64,000 nt of DNA, from assembly GCA_963739385.1 (NCBI GenBank), contig CAVUAI010000053.1, positions 62,001 through 126,000 of the forward strand, written 5' to 3'. The stretch comes from VAZQ01 sp963739385. Its GTDB lineage: Bacteria > Pseudomonadota > Alphaproteobacteria > Rhizobiales > Xanthobacteraceae. The notes below the pieces were generated by a model. The model saw only the letters and a program-made list of their open reading frames with translations, was not told the origin of the DNA and made no database searches. Position numbers and translations under genes: made by a program. Position 1 is the stretch's first letter. Every line of letters starts with the position of its first letter. Of the stretch, positions 27,250 to 38,266 are shown piece by piece.

Positions 27250-28719
27250 TCACCCGCCGATCGCCGCGCGCAGCTGCGGCTCGTCGAGGCCGCCGCCGCG
27301 GCCGAGCGTGGCCGCGATGCGCCCCTGCCGTACGGCGAGCACCTGGTCGCAGAGCCGCGCGAGCTCGCCCAGATCGCTCGAATGCACCAGCGCGCCGCCG
27401 CCGCGCGCCACGAATTGCCGGATCAGGGCATGGATCTGCGCCTTGGCCGCCACGTCGATGCCCTGGGTCGGCTCGTCGAGCAGAAGCACGGCGACGCGAC
27501 GCGCCAGCCATTTCGCCAGGATCACCTTCTGCTGGTTGCCGCCGGAGAGCGCGCTCGCCCTGAGCTGCGGGCGCCGCGGCCGGATATCGATGAGGTCCAT
27601 GAGCTCGGCCACGATGCGATCCCCCGCCTTGCGGTCGAGCACGCCCAAACGCGACAGCGTACCAAGGCTGGGCAGCAGGATGTTGTCGCGGACCGACTGG
27701 TTCATCACCAGGCCGAGAGCCCGCTCGCCCGGCACCATGCCGATGCCGACAGCAATGGCGTCGGGCGGGCCCGCGACCCGGTGCGGCTGGTCGCGGAGCC
27801 TGACGGTGACCGGCTCCTCCGCGACGCCGAACAGGCCGCGCAGCATGCGGCCAGCGCCGCTGCCGAGCAGCCCCGCGAAGCCGATCACCTCGCCGGCATG
27901 CAGGCGAATGCCGGTGAGCCCGTCGGGCTGCGCCCGCAACAGCAGCTGGTCGGATGGAGCGGGCGCGGCATCGACGCCGTCGGCCGCGCGTCCGGTCATC
28001 GCGGCCACGAGGTCGTGCACGGCGAAACCGCCGCGGCCGCGCACCGCCGCCACGCGTCCATCGCGCAGCACCGTGCAGCGGTCGGCGATGGCGACCACCT
28101 CGTCGAGGCGGTGGGAGATATAGACCACCGCGGTCCCGCGCTCCTTCATGCGCACGAGCACCGAAAACAGCCGCTCGATCTCGCGCTTCTCCAGCGCCGC
28201 CGTGGGCTCGTCGAGGATGAAGACGCGGCACTGCCGGCGCAGCGCCTTGGCGATCGCCACGAGCTGACGCTCGGCAAAGCCGAGGGAGGCGACCGGCCGG
28301 TCGGGATCGGGGTGAAAGTCGAGCTCTGCGAGCACGGCGCGGGCGGCCGCGCGCATGCCGGCGCGATCGATCATGGCGAGCGGGCCGAGCCGGCGTAACG
28401 GCAGATCGCCGAGCGCGATGTTCTCGGCGATCGACAGTGCGGGCACAAGGCGCAGCTCCTGCGGAATGGTGACGATGCCGGCGGCGATAGCGTCGCGCGG
28501 GCTGGAGAAGTGCCGCTCCTCGCCGTCAATCCGGACGACACCACAGTCGGGCCGCACCACGCCGCCGAGGATACGGATAAGCGTCGACTTGCCGGCGCCG
28601 TTCTCGCCGACGACGGCGTGAACCTGGCCGAAGCCGACATCGAAGTCGACGCCGTCGAGCGCGACTGTCGCGCCGAACTGTTTCGAGACGCCCTCGACGC
28701 TCGCGGCCGGTTGGGTCAT
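27250..28719 (-). CDS. sugar-type ABC transporter ATP-binding protein, two ABC domains (RbsA-like)
   Basis: A 489-residue double ATPase energising the importer with the permease and binding protein downstream. First domain: Walker A GENGAGKST (about 38-46), signature LGFAERQLVAIAKAL, Walker B VFILDEPTAALE. Second domain: degenerate Walker A (FAGLLGSGAGRML, Lys replaced by Arg, usual in this family), signature LSGGNQQKV, Walker B LLLDEPTQGID. Length is normal for RbsA (about 500). ATG at 28719 follows GAGGC. It begins 4 bases after the NicX-type gene ends, so the two are co-transcribed. Confidence 0.9.
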   Translation of the reverse strand: MTQPAASVEGVSKQFGATVALDGVDFDVGFGQVHAVVGENGAGKSTLIRILGGVVRPDCGVVRIDGEERHFSSPRDAIAAGIVTIPQELRLVPALSIAENIALGDLPLRRLGPLAMIDRAGMRAAARAVLAELDFHPDPDRPVASLGFAERQLVAIAKALRRQCRVFILDEPTAALEKREIERLFSVLVRMKERGTAVVYISHRLDEVVAIADRCTVLRDGRVAAVRGRGGFAVHDLVAAMTGRAADGVDAAPAPSDQLLLRAQPDGLTGIRLHAGEVIGFAGLLGSGAGRMLRGLFGVAEEPVTVRLRDQPHRVAGPPDAIAVGIGMVPGERALGLVMNQSVRDNILLPSLGTLSRLGVLDRKAGDRIVAELMDLIDIRPRRPQLRASALSGGNQQKVILAKWLARRVAVLLLDEPTQGIDVAAKAQIHALIRQFVARGGGALVHSSDLGELARLCDQVLAVRQGRIAATLGRGGGLDEPQLRAAIGG

Positions 28720-28723
28720 TGCC

Positions 28724-29785
28724 TCAACGCGGAACGAACGCCACCTGCATCTTCTCGTCGGTGAACCTGCCGCGCTCGATGATGACGTCGTTGTCGAGCG
28801 CCACGGTGCAGTCGCGCATCGGCACGTCGTAATGGCCCTTGGTGGTGCGCTTGCCTCCACCTTGCGAGTTCGGCCCGGTCGAGAACAGGAAGTTTCCGGC
28901 AAAGCAGCGCGCGCCGGCGTGGTGGCGCACGGGATCGGCGCCGTTGAGCGCGATGGCGTCCCAGCGCCCTTGCGGGTTGAGCCCCCAGCCGAGATGGGAG
29001 ATGGCGTGGCCGTCCATATCGTCGGCACGCGCCTTGTTGCCCTCGAGCCAGTCGCTCATGAGCTTGGCGTCGAGGCCGCCCTCGATCTTGCGAATAAAGC
29101 CGTCGCGGACCTCGAGCCGGACCTCGTCCTGCACGTAGCGGCAATAGGGCAGCACGACGATATCGCCGGGAGCGAATACGACGGTGCCGTTGGCCGAGCC
29201 TTCGTTGGGAAACGTGTGCACATGGCCGGCGCCCCAGTGATCGAAGCGGCCGGGCGCTTCCGCGTAGCCATACTGGATCATGGTCGGATATTCGCCGAGC
29301 TTGACCGTGAGGTCGGTCCCGCCGGGACGGGTGATGCGCATGGTGCGGGCCCGCTCGAGCCGCTGGCCCGCATAGGTGACGGCCTGCTTGAGGCCGGGCG
29401 GCGCCATCAGCGTCTCGAGCTCGTCGGGCGCGTCGATCACCATGAGGACACGCGTGCCGGCATCGCGCGCCTCCTTGAGCCAGCGCGTGAACAGCGGGAT
29501 GTGGAGGCAGACCAGCATGTCGGCCGACTTGATCGCTTCCAGCGTGCCCTTGCAGCGACCGACGGTCTCGACGCCCACCTTGGTCCACGACGGCATGGCG
29601 TTCACGCACATCTCGTAGGCGTCGGCACCGAAATCCTCGGCCGCGGCGAAGGCGGCGGAGACGTAGTCGCGGCGCGCGCCGAGATCGCTCAGCAGCACGA
29701 TGGTCTCGCCCTTTTGCACGTTGCAGAGCTCGAATTCCTTACGGAAGAGCATCGCCAGCTTGGCGTGGTTCAAGGCTTCGTGCAT
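28724..29785 (-). CDS. nicX: 2,5-dihydroxypyridine 5,6-dioxygenase-like protein (NicX / M29 fold)
   Basis: A 353-residue member of the NicX family, which has the fold of M29 aminopeptidases but acts as an Fe(II) extradiol dioxygenase turning 2,5-dihydroxypyridine into N-formylmaleamate in nicotinate degradation. Seen: QYGYAEAPGRFDHWGAGH (171-188), ISHLGWGLNPQGRW, FAGNFLFSTGPN and GGKRTTKGHYDVPMRD. The family's iron ligands (His265, His318, Asp320 in Pseudomonas putida NicX) are matched by His264, His318 and Asp320. GGAGGTAGCA before ATG 29785 fixes the start. First gene of an operon with an ABC importer and a bicupin dioxygenase. A related substrate or an aminopeptidase role cannot be excluded. 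Confidence 0.82.
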   Translation of the reverse strand: MHEALNHAKLAMLFRKEFELCNVQKGETIVLLSDLGARRDYVSAAFAAAEDFGADAYEMCVNAMPSWTKVGVETVGRCKGTLEAIKSADMLVCLHIPLFTRWLKEARDAGTRVLMVIDAPDELETLMAPPGLKQAVTYAGQRLERARTMRITRPGGTDLTVKLGEYPTMIQYGYAEAPGRFDHWGAGHVHTFPNEGSANGTVVFAPGDIVVLPYCRYVQDEVRLEVRDGFIRKIEGGLDAKLMSDWLEGNKARADDMDGHAISHLGWGLNPQGRWDAIALNGADPVRHHAGARCFAGNFLFSTGPNSQGGGKRTTKGHYDVPMRDCTVALDNDVIIERGRFTDEKMQVAFVPR

Positions 29786-29915
29786 TGCTACCTCCGTCGC
29801 CATCCGTTGCGTCACGTTCTCACGCAGGTGCGGAAATCTCAAGAGCGCCGCTCCTCGTGGCCCACCACCAGATCGCTCAGGCTGGAAAAAGGCGCTTGAT
29901 GCGCCTGTTATGCAA

Positions 29916-30572
29916 TCATTTCCGCGACCGTCGACCGCGCGTCCGCTTCATTCTCTCCCTGTGTGCAGCCTGTTTGGCGCGATTTCCGCAAATGGCCATA
30001 CTGCACCAGCGTCGGGCACGCGCTCGGGTCCTGTCGAGGAAGAAAAGCGTACAGGGCTGACCCTCGCACGCTTTTATATCCGAGAAATCCTCCGAGCAGA
30101 CCAACTCCGCCATCGCCTTGGCGATCGGAATAAGCAAAGCCTCCGGCGAACGCCAGCGTCTCTGGACCTCCCATTTGAGCTCCGACGGTGCTTCGTCACT
30201 GTGTTTGTGATCGCGCGCCACGATCTGACCGAATTCTTCGTCGCGCGCGAGGACCTGATTGAGCGACTCAAGCTTTTTTACCGCTTTCGCCGGAAGGGGC
30301 TTTCCCCGATACGCATCTACGAATCCGCGAAACCACTCTCTCATCGCCCGTGCTTGAGCCGCGACGTCGTCGAGTTCACCGGGAACGGCGCGGTCGCGTA
30401 GCGCGGCCAGAACCTCGGCCGGAACGAGTTGAGCATCTCGAAGCCATTGCAGAAAGTGTTCTCCGGAGCCGATGAATTCGATCGGCTTGTCCACCGGCGT
30501 CGCAATCGAATTGAGAAAATCAAGGGCGCGCGAGTCGGCGATGAACATAGCGGGGGGGCGATCGTCAGCCAT
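29916..30572 (-). CDS. CGNR zinc-finger/ABATE-domain transcriptional regulator
   Basis: A 218-residue protein with an N-terminal ABATE-like ligand domain (about 10-160; FIADSRALDFLNSIATP at the start, EWFRGFVDAYRGKPLP) and a C-terminal CGNR zinc finger (about 165-205): CEGQPCTLFFLDRTRARARR, WCSMAICGNRAKQ. Four cysteines are in the expected spacing (CxxxxC...CxxxxCGNR). Such proteins are putative stress- or ligand-responsive regulators. It is transcribed away from the dehalogenase-like gene at 30837, and a large symmetric repeat lies between them, suggesting it controls both directions. It lies 130 bases upstream of the NicX operon on the same strand and could also affect it. Confidence 0.88.
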   Translation of the reverse strand: MADDRPPAMFIADSRALDFLNSIATPVDKPIEFIGSGEHFLQWLRDAQLVPAEVLAALRDRAVPGELDDVAAQARAMREWFRGFVDAYRGKPLPAKAVKKLESLNQVLARDEEFGQIVARDHKHSDEAPSELKWEVQRRWRSPEALLIPIAKAMAELVCSEDFSDIKACEGQPCTLFFLDRTRARARRWCSMAICGNRAKQAAHRERMKRTRGRRSRK

Positions 30573-30627
30573 TGCTGCGGAGCCTCGACGCCATCCGGGG
30601 GAACTCCTCTAAGCGCAATTTTCAACA

Positions 30628-30700
30628 TGTAACCGCAATAATCACCGTTGACAAGTTACGCTGACCTCGTAACCTCCGCGCAGCTATTATGCAGGTTACA
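30628..30700. promoter_or_regulatory. nested dyad (TGTAACC/GTTAC/GTAAC/GGTTACA), likely operator
   Basis: Outer arms TGTAACCGCAATAAT (30628-30642) and ATTATGCAGGTTACA (30686-30700), inner arms GTTAC (30655-30659) and GTAAC (30669-30673). Both pairs are centred exactly on position 30664. It lies in the divergent gap between the CGNR regulator and the dehalogenase-like hydrolase, 56 bases from the former start. Confidence 0.65.
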
Positions 30701-30836
30701 AATGAAATAGGTGGCTGCGCCATTGGCAACCGCATGAGATGTGCTGATTTGCCAGCGGAGACGAGCATCGTTCGGATTGGGTCAACGATACAGCGCGGCC
30801 GGAATTTGCCTGAAGCCTTGGAGGAGATCGCGACAG

Positions 30837-31844
30837 ATGACAGACAAGGCAGACATCGAACGTCGTACCTTGCTCCGCGCAATTACGGCAGGTTCCGGCA
30901 CCGCCCTATCGTTGGCGCTTCTATCGCGACGTGCTGCCGCTGACCCCATTGATAAGGCCACGTCGGCCGCTTCCGATCGCTTTGAGACGGCGGAGATCGA
31001 GACCGGCGACAACACAATTTTCATCAGGCGCTACGGAAAAGGACCCCCGCTGCTCATGGTGCATGGGTTTCCTCGAACCAGCCTGATGTGGCGCCATATG
31101 GCGCCACATCTCGCGAGCAACCACACCGTCATTTGCGTCGATCTTCGCGGCTATGGCCGCAGCGGTGTGCCAGCTTCCGCTGAGGATCACTACCCTTATT
31201 CAAAGCGAGCGATGGCGAACGAACTTGTAGCCGTGATGGATAAACTTGGAGCTCCCAAGTTCGATCTCGTCGGACACGACCGTGGTGGTCGCGTCTCTTA
31301 CCGCCTTGCGCTCGATCATCCAGAGAAGGTGCGACGTCTTGCGGTGTTTGATGTCATCCCGATCTCAGAGGGATGGGGCCACGCCGATGCAAAGTTCGCC
31401 ATGACTTACTGGCCATGGGTTCTTCTCTCGCAGAAAGCACCGCTTCCGGAAAAATACCTCTTGGGCGCGCCCGACGCAGTATTCGACAACCCGTTTGGCC
31501 AAGGCTCCTTCGGCGCCGAAGTGAGAGCGGAGTACACGGAAACATATCGCGATCCGGCTCGGGTACACGCGATCTGCGAGGAGTACCGCGCTGCTGCAAG
31601 CCTGGATATCGCGCATGACAAGAAGGATCGGGAAGAATCTCGGCGTATCACGTGCCCGATGCTGCATCTGTGGTCTGCCGGCGGACCACTCGACACCTTC
31701 TACGAACAGGATGGTGGCGCGTTGGGAATCTGGCGGAAGTGGGCTGACAATGTGCAAGGGCAGGCCATGAAGGGAGGCCACTTTTTTCCCGAGGAAAATC
31801 CCACGGAGACAACGGAGATTCTGAACCAGTTTCTATCGGCTTGA
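30837..31844 (+). CDS. Tat-exported alpha/beta hydrolase, fluoroacetate/haloacetate dehalogenase-like
   Basis: 335 residues. A twin-arginine leader (ERRTLLRAITAGSG, about 8-38, ending SRRAAADP) predicts export. The core matches haloacetate dehalogenases: HGFPRTSLMW (His76), nucleophile Asp148 with carboxylate-binding Arg149 and Arg152 (GHDRGGRVSYRLALDHP), HAICEEYRA, and base His315 (GGHFFPEE). The halide-pocket Trp and Tyr seem kept (PWVLL, AEYTETY), but the fluoride-contacting His is a proline (YWPWVLL instead of YHW), so activity on fluoroacetate is doubtful. ATG follows GGAGGAG. First gene of a plus-strand group that includes an HAD 2-haloacid dehalogenase. Confidence 0.85.
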   Translation: MTDKADIERRTLLRAITAGSGTALSLALLSRRAAADPIDKATSAASDRFETAEIETGDNTIFIRRYGKGPPLLMVHGFPRTSLMWRHMAPHLASNHTVICVDLRGYGRSGVPASAEDHYPYSKRAMANELVAVMDKLGAPKFDLVGHDRGGRVSYRLALDHPEKVRRLAVFDVIPISEGWGHADAKFAMTYWPWVLLSQKAPLPEKYLLGAPDAVFDNPFGQGSFGAEVRAEYTETYRDPARVHAICEEYRAAASLDIAHDKKDREESRRITCPMLHLWSAGGPLDTFYEQDGGALGIWRKWADNVQGQAMKGGHFFPEENPTETTEILNQFLSA

Positions 31845-31862
31845 TGCCTGAAGGCGGGCGTT

Positions 31863-32554
31863 ATGTCTCAAAATTCCACGAGTGTTATCCTGACTTACGG
31901 CGCGTGGGCGGACGGTTCCAGCTGGGCCAAGGTCATACTGCCGCTGGAGCAACACGGCTTCGAGGTGATCGCCGCGCCGATACCCTTAATGTCGCTCAGC
32001 AACGACATTGCCGCGCTCGGACGTGCGATCGACAGAACCCGCGGACCGGTGATCCTCGCGGCGCACGCTTACGCGGGCGCAGTCATCTCGGCCGTGAAAC
32101 ATGAACGCGTAAAATCGCTGGTCTACATCGCCGCCTTGACACCCGATCAGGGCGAGACTGTCGGTGACGTGTTTTATCGAGGAACGCCACATCCGAAGGC
32201 CCCCCAGTTGCACCTGACGCCAACGGTCTCATTTGGATGCCGAGTGCCGGGTTCGGAGATGCGTTCGCGCAAAATGCCCCCGCCGAAATGATCGCCATTT
32301 TGGCTGCCACCCAGCGGCCGATTGCGTTGCCTTGCATTCAAGAACCCGCGCCGGAGCCCGCTTGGAAGACGACACCCTCGTGGTTTCTGGTGGCGGAAGA
32401 GGACCGCATGATCAACCCGGAGACTCAGCATTTCATGGCGGGACGAATGGGCGCCAAGATTCGCTCGCACGCCGTCGATCACACGCCGCTGGTTACCGCG
32501 CCGAAGCCCGTGGTGGACGTCATCCTCGAGGCTGTAGCCGCCTCGACAGTCTGA
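31863..32554 (+). pseudogene. alpha/beta hydrolase (esterase-like) with one frameshift
   Basis: A roughly 230-codon hydrolase split by loss of one base in a C-run at 32200-32205: the first frame reads to KAPQ, and restoring one C gives PKAPPVAPDANGLIWMPSAG and joins perfectly to the second frame (AEMIAILAATQRPIALPC, WFLVAEEDRMINPETQ, HAVDHTPLV). Features: GAWADGSSW at the start; the elbow reads AAHAYAGAV, so alanine replaces the nucleophilic serine, a variant known in this subfamily. It lies 18 bases after the dehalogenase-like gene and 28 before the HAD gene. The frameshift may be a true mutation or a homopolymer consensus error. Confidence 0.75.
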
Positions 32555-32582
32555 GAAAACACCTTGAGATGGGAGGACGCCC

Positions 32583-33284
32583 ATGACCGAAGTCCCGTTC
32601 GTCGTCTTCGATGTCAACGAAACGCTGCTTGACCTCGAGAGCCTCGCCCCAACCTTCGAGCGCATCTTCGGCGAACGGTCCGCCCTGCGGTCATGGTTCG
32701 CCGAGCTCATACTTTATTCCGAAGCACTGACGCTCGCCGGCACTTACGTTCCTTTCACCGACATCGGCGGCGCCGTCCTGAAGATGGTGGCGACGACTCG
32801 CGGCATTTCGATCAGTGCCGCCGACCGCGCCGAGTTGACGGAGAAGTTTGCGTCAATGCCACCGCACCCGGAAGTACCGGACGCGCTTCGCAAATTGAGA
32901 GACGCCGGTTTCCGGCTTTTCACCCTGACCAACAATACAGCCGAGATTTCCGGGCAACAGCTCAGCCGAGCCGGGCTGTTAAATATCTTCGAGCGGCGGT
33001 TCAGCGTCGATGAGGTCCGCCGCCACAAGCCCGCGCCGGAAATCTACGCGGCTGTCGCTCGGGCCATGCAGACGCAGCCTTCGAACATATGCCTGGTCGC
33101 CTGCCACACCTGGGATACTCTGGGTGCGGTCGCGGCCGGTTGGCAGGCCGCGCTTGTCCTGCGCCCGGGCAACGCGCTCCTCGATGTCGGACCTCAGCCA
33201 CAGATTACCGGCGCTGACCTCAACGAGATCGCCGCCAAGCTGATCGCCCGCTACGTCAACCAAAATCACGCGGCGCTGGCTTAA
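32583..33284 (+). CDS. haloacid dehalogenase type II (HAD-IA, L-2-haloacid dehalogenase-like)
   Basis: A 233-residue cytoplasmic HAD hydrolase of the L-2-haloacid dehalogenase branch, which hydrolyses the carbon-halogen bond of short 2-haloacids with inversion. Motif I VVFDVNETLLDL (nucleophile Asp10), motif II LFTLTNNTAE, motif III lysine in RRHKPAPEIY, motif IV LVACHTWDTLGA; the substrate-side FAELILYSEAL resembles the alpha-helical cap. Length fits (about 230). GGGAGGACGCCC precedes the ATG. Presence with a haloacetate-dehalogenase-like gene suggests haloacid breakdown; these families also contain phosphatases with unknown substrates. Confidence 0.9.
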   Translation: MTEVPFVVFDVNETLLDLESLAPTFERIFGERSALRSWFAELILYSEALTLAGTYVPFTDIGGAVLKMVATTRGISISAADRAELTEKFASMPPHPEVPDALRKLRDAGFRLFTLTNNTAEISGQQLSRAGLLNIFERRFSVDEVRRHKPAPEIYAAVARAMQTQPSNICLVACHTWDTLGAVAAGWQAALVLRPGNALLDVGPQPQITGADLNEIAAKLIARYVNQNHAALA

Positions 33285-33336
33285 CCCGATTGCTCATTGC
33301 GGCAGGTATGCCGCCCAACCCTGGAAGGAAACGCGC

Positions 33337-34209
33337 ATGACCAAGATCAGTTATCGCACCGCCAACGCCGACGGATTGAAGATTTTCTACCGGGAGGCCG
33401 GACGAGCCGACGCGCCAACACTGTTGCTGCTGCATGGGTTCCCGACCAGCAGCCATATGTTTCGCAATCTCATCCCTCTGCTTGCCGATCGCTTTCACAT
33501 CGTTGCGCCAGACCTGCCGGGGTTCGGGCAATCCGATATGCCGTCGCGCGACGAGTTTCCATACACGTTCGCAAAGCTGGCCGAGGTCATAGGACGCTTC
33601 ACGGAGGTCGTGAACCTGAAGCGTTTCGCAGTCTACATCTTCGATTACGGCGCGCCCGTCGGCCTTCGGATCGCCCTCAAGCATCCGGAGCGGATTACCG
33701 CGATCGTCTCGCAAAACGGCAACGCCTATGAGGAAGGCCTGAGCGACGGCTGGAACCCCATTCGGGCCTATTGGCGCGAACCTACGACGGCAAACCGGGA
33801 CGCGTTGCGCAGCTTCCTCTCGCCCGAAACGACGTTTTGGCAATACACCCACGGCGCAAGCGATCCGTCAGCGGTTTCGCCCGACGGCTATTCGCTCGAC
33901 GACTTCTACATGGCGCGCCCAGGGGCGCACGAAGCGCAGCTTGACCTGCTCCTCGACTACGCCAGTAACGTCGCGCTCTATCCCAACTTCCAGGCCTACT
34001 TCCGTGATCGTAAACCACCGCTGCTGGCGGTGTGGGGGCGCAACGATCCATTCTTCCTGCCTCCGGGGGCTGAAGCTTACAAGCGTGATATCCCCGGTGC
34101 GGATGTTCGCTTCTTCGATACGGGCCACTTCGCGCTCGAGACCCATTGCGCGGAAATCGCCGTGGCCATCCGGGACTTTATCGGCCAAACGGCGGCAGCA
34201 GCAGCCTGA
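33337..34209 (+). CDS. alpha/beta hydrolase with Asp nucleophile (haloalkane dehalogenase/epoxide hydrolase-like)
   Basis: 290 residues. Seen: LLLLHGFPTSSHMFRNLIPL (oxyanion HGFP, about 32-35), DLPGFGQSDMP, the elbow YIFDYGAPVGLR where Asp replaces Ser as nucleophile, WGRNDPFF (acid region) and TGHFALETH with the catalytic His. Asp nucleophiles of this type are found in haloalkane dehalogenases and epoxide hydrolases. No signal peptide. GGAAGGAAACGCGC precedes the ATG. Third hydrolase of the plus-strand dehalogenase-like group; the halide-binding residues cannot be assigned by eye, so the substrate is open. Confidence 0.88.
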   Translation: MTKISYRTANADGLKIFYREAGRADAPTLLLLHGFPTSSHMFRNLIPLLADRFHIVAPDLPGFGQSDMPSRDEFPYTFAKLAEVIGRFTEVVNLKRFAVYIFDYGAPVGLRIALKHPERITAIVSQNGNAYEEGLSDGWNPIRAYWREPTTANRDALRSFLSPETTFWQYTHGASDPSAVSPDGYSLDDFYMARPGAHEAQLDLLLDYASNVALYPNFQAYFRDRKPPLLAVWGRNDPFFLPPGAEAYKRDIPGADVRFFDTGHFALETHCAEIAVAIRDFIGQTAAAAA

Positions 34210-34427
34210 GAGCGCACCGCGGGCGTCAACAATCAAATACGCTTCAGCCGCCCTCGTCACGAACGCGACGCCCTCCGCGCATTGAAGGACCGCCTGCCGG
34301 CGATGGTGAAGGCGTTGGGGCAATAACGGCTGGATCGGAGCAATAGCGGGAGAAAACCGCGTTCGCGCCGATGCAGCCGATTCGAAGTCGACGATGACGG
34401 CGGTGGCGACTCACATGGAGAAAGCGC

Positions 34428-35852
34428 ATGCCTCAACCGGAACGATTTGAAGTCCTGGTCCTTGGCAGTGGCACAGGTGGCAAGCTCGTCGCCTGGCATA
34501 TGGCGCGATCGGGCCGACGGACTGCCGTCGTGGAGCGGCGGTGGATCGGCGGAGCCTGCCCGAACATCGCCTGCATGCCGAGCAAGAATGAGATTCGCAG
34601 CGCCGAAGTCGCGCATCTGGTGCGTCACGCCGGCGAATTCGGCGTCACGACCGGTCCCGTCGCCATCGACATGGCGGCGGTTCGCCGGCGCAAGCGCGAC
34701 ATGGTTGACGACCAGATTGCCGCGCATCTGCAGAACTACAAAGCGAGCGGCGCCGAGCTGATCATGGGAAGCGGGCGTTTTGTGGCGCCGAAAACGCTCG
34801 AAGTGAGCTTAAACGACGGCGGCACGCGCCTGCTGACAGGCGACCTGGTGTTCCTCAATCTCGGGACGCACGCGGCAATTCCGCACGTTGGCGGCCTCGA
34901 GGCCGCGCAGCCGCTCACCCATGTCGAAGCGCTGGAGCTCGATTATTTGCCATCACATCTGATCGTGATCGGCGGAGGCTATGCTGGCCTCGAATTGGCA
35001 CAGGCTTATCGCCGCTTCGGCAGTGACGTGACGATCATCGAGTCCGGACCGCAGCTTATGAGTCGGGAGGATAGCGACGTCTCGCAAGAGATGCGTCGGA
35101 TTTTCGTTGGCGAAGGCATTCAAGTTCACGTCGGCGCCGAACTTCTCCAGGTCAGTGGCCGATCGGGCGAGAAAGTCAGCCTTGTCGTGCGCACGGCCGC
35201 CGGCGAGCAGAAGATCGAGGGCAGCGACATCCTGGTCGCGGCCGGACGTATTGCCAACACCGCCGGCATCGGCCTTGAGGAAATTGGGATCGAGCTGGAC
35301 GGTCGCGGCTATATTCGCGTGAATGATCGATTGGAAACGGTCGCGCCCGACGTTTGGGCCATCGGCGAATGCGCCGGCAGCCCGCAATTCACCCACGTAT
35401 CCGAAGACGACTTTCGGATTATTCGGGACAATCTGGCCGGCGGAAACCGCAGCACGCGCGACCGGCTGGTTCCGTTCTGCATGTTCACCGATCCACCGCT
35501 CGCACGCGTCGGACTGAACGAGCGCGAAGCGGAACGTCAGGATGTCGTCGCCCGGGTCGCGCGGTTGCCGATCAGTGCGGTGCTCCGGGCTCAGGCCACC
35601 GGCGAGAAAGAAGGCTTTATGAAAGCTCTGGTCGGCGAGAGTGACGATCGCATTCTCGGCTTCACGATGATTGGCGCCGAGGCCGGTGAGGTCATGGCCG
35701 CGGTGCAGATGACCATGTTGGCCGATATTTCATATTCGCGGCTTGCCGATGCCCTTCTCGCGCACCCGACGATGGCGGAAGGACTAGGCCCGCTGTTCTC
35801 GAATGTGCCGCCACGGTCGGCGCGACGAGCCGCGGCTGCAAGAGTGGCGTAA
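34428..35852 (+). CDS. class I pyridine nucleotide-disulfide oxidoreductase (mercuric reductase/dihydrolipoamide dehydrogenase-like)
   Basis: A 474-residue FAD flavoprotein with redox-active disulfide. FAD site LVLGSGTGGKLVAWHMARSG (about 10-29), redox motif GGACPNIACMPSK (Cys at about 44 and 49), NAD(P) site VIGGGYAGLELAQAY, second FAD contact VWAIGECAG, and interface His-Glu HPTMAEGL. The motif differs from the usual GGTCxNxGCxPSK. No N-terminal metal-binding domain, so mercury reduction is not implied. GGAGAAAGCGC precedes the ATG. It lies 218 bases after the hydrolase group and ends 17 bases from the convergent hydroxylase gene. Role in this cluster unknown. Confidence 0.88.
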   Translation: MPQPERFEVLVLGSGTGGKLVAWHMARSGRRTAVVERRWIGGACPNIACMPSKNEIRSAEVAHLVRHAGEFGVTTGPVAIDMAAVRRRKRDMVDDQIAAHLQNYKASGAELIMGSGRFVAPKTLEVSLNDGGTRLLTGDLVFLNLGTHAAIPHVGGLEAAQPLTHVEALELDYLPSHLIVIGGGYAGLELAQAYRRFGSDVTIIESGPQLMSREDSDVSQEMRRIFVGEGIQVHVGAELLQVSGRSGEKVSLVVRTAAGEQKIEGSDILVAAGRIANTAGIGLEEIGIELDGRGYIRVNDRLETVAPDVWAIGECAGSPQFTHVSEDDFRIIRDNLAGGNRSTRDRLVPFCMFTDPPLARVGLNEREAERQDVVARVARLPISAVLRAQATGEKEGFMKALVGESDDRILGFTMIGAEAGEVMAAVQMTMLADISYSRLADALLAHPTMAEGLGPLFSNVPPRSARRAAAARVA

Positions 35853-35869
35853 ACGGCAGCCGCGCGACG

Positions 35870-38215
<2,346 letters not shown>

Positions 38216-38266
38216 GCAAGCCTCCAACGCTCGCGTTCGCGCCCTGCCCGGACCTAGTGACGGAAT

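Noticed and set aside
26989..28231. N-terminal extension of the permease frame through the ATPase gene
   Set aside because: The frame stays open only because it is out of register with the ATPase gene; the permease begins at ATG 26989 with its first membrane segment.
34428..35852. Mercury resistance (merA)
   Set aside because: No N-terminal HMA domain, no C-terminal vicinal cysteines and no mer genes nearby; only the general disulfide-reductase fold is supported.
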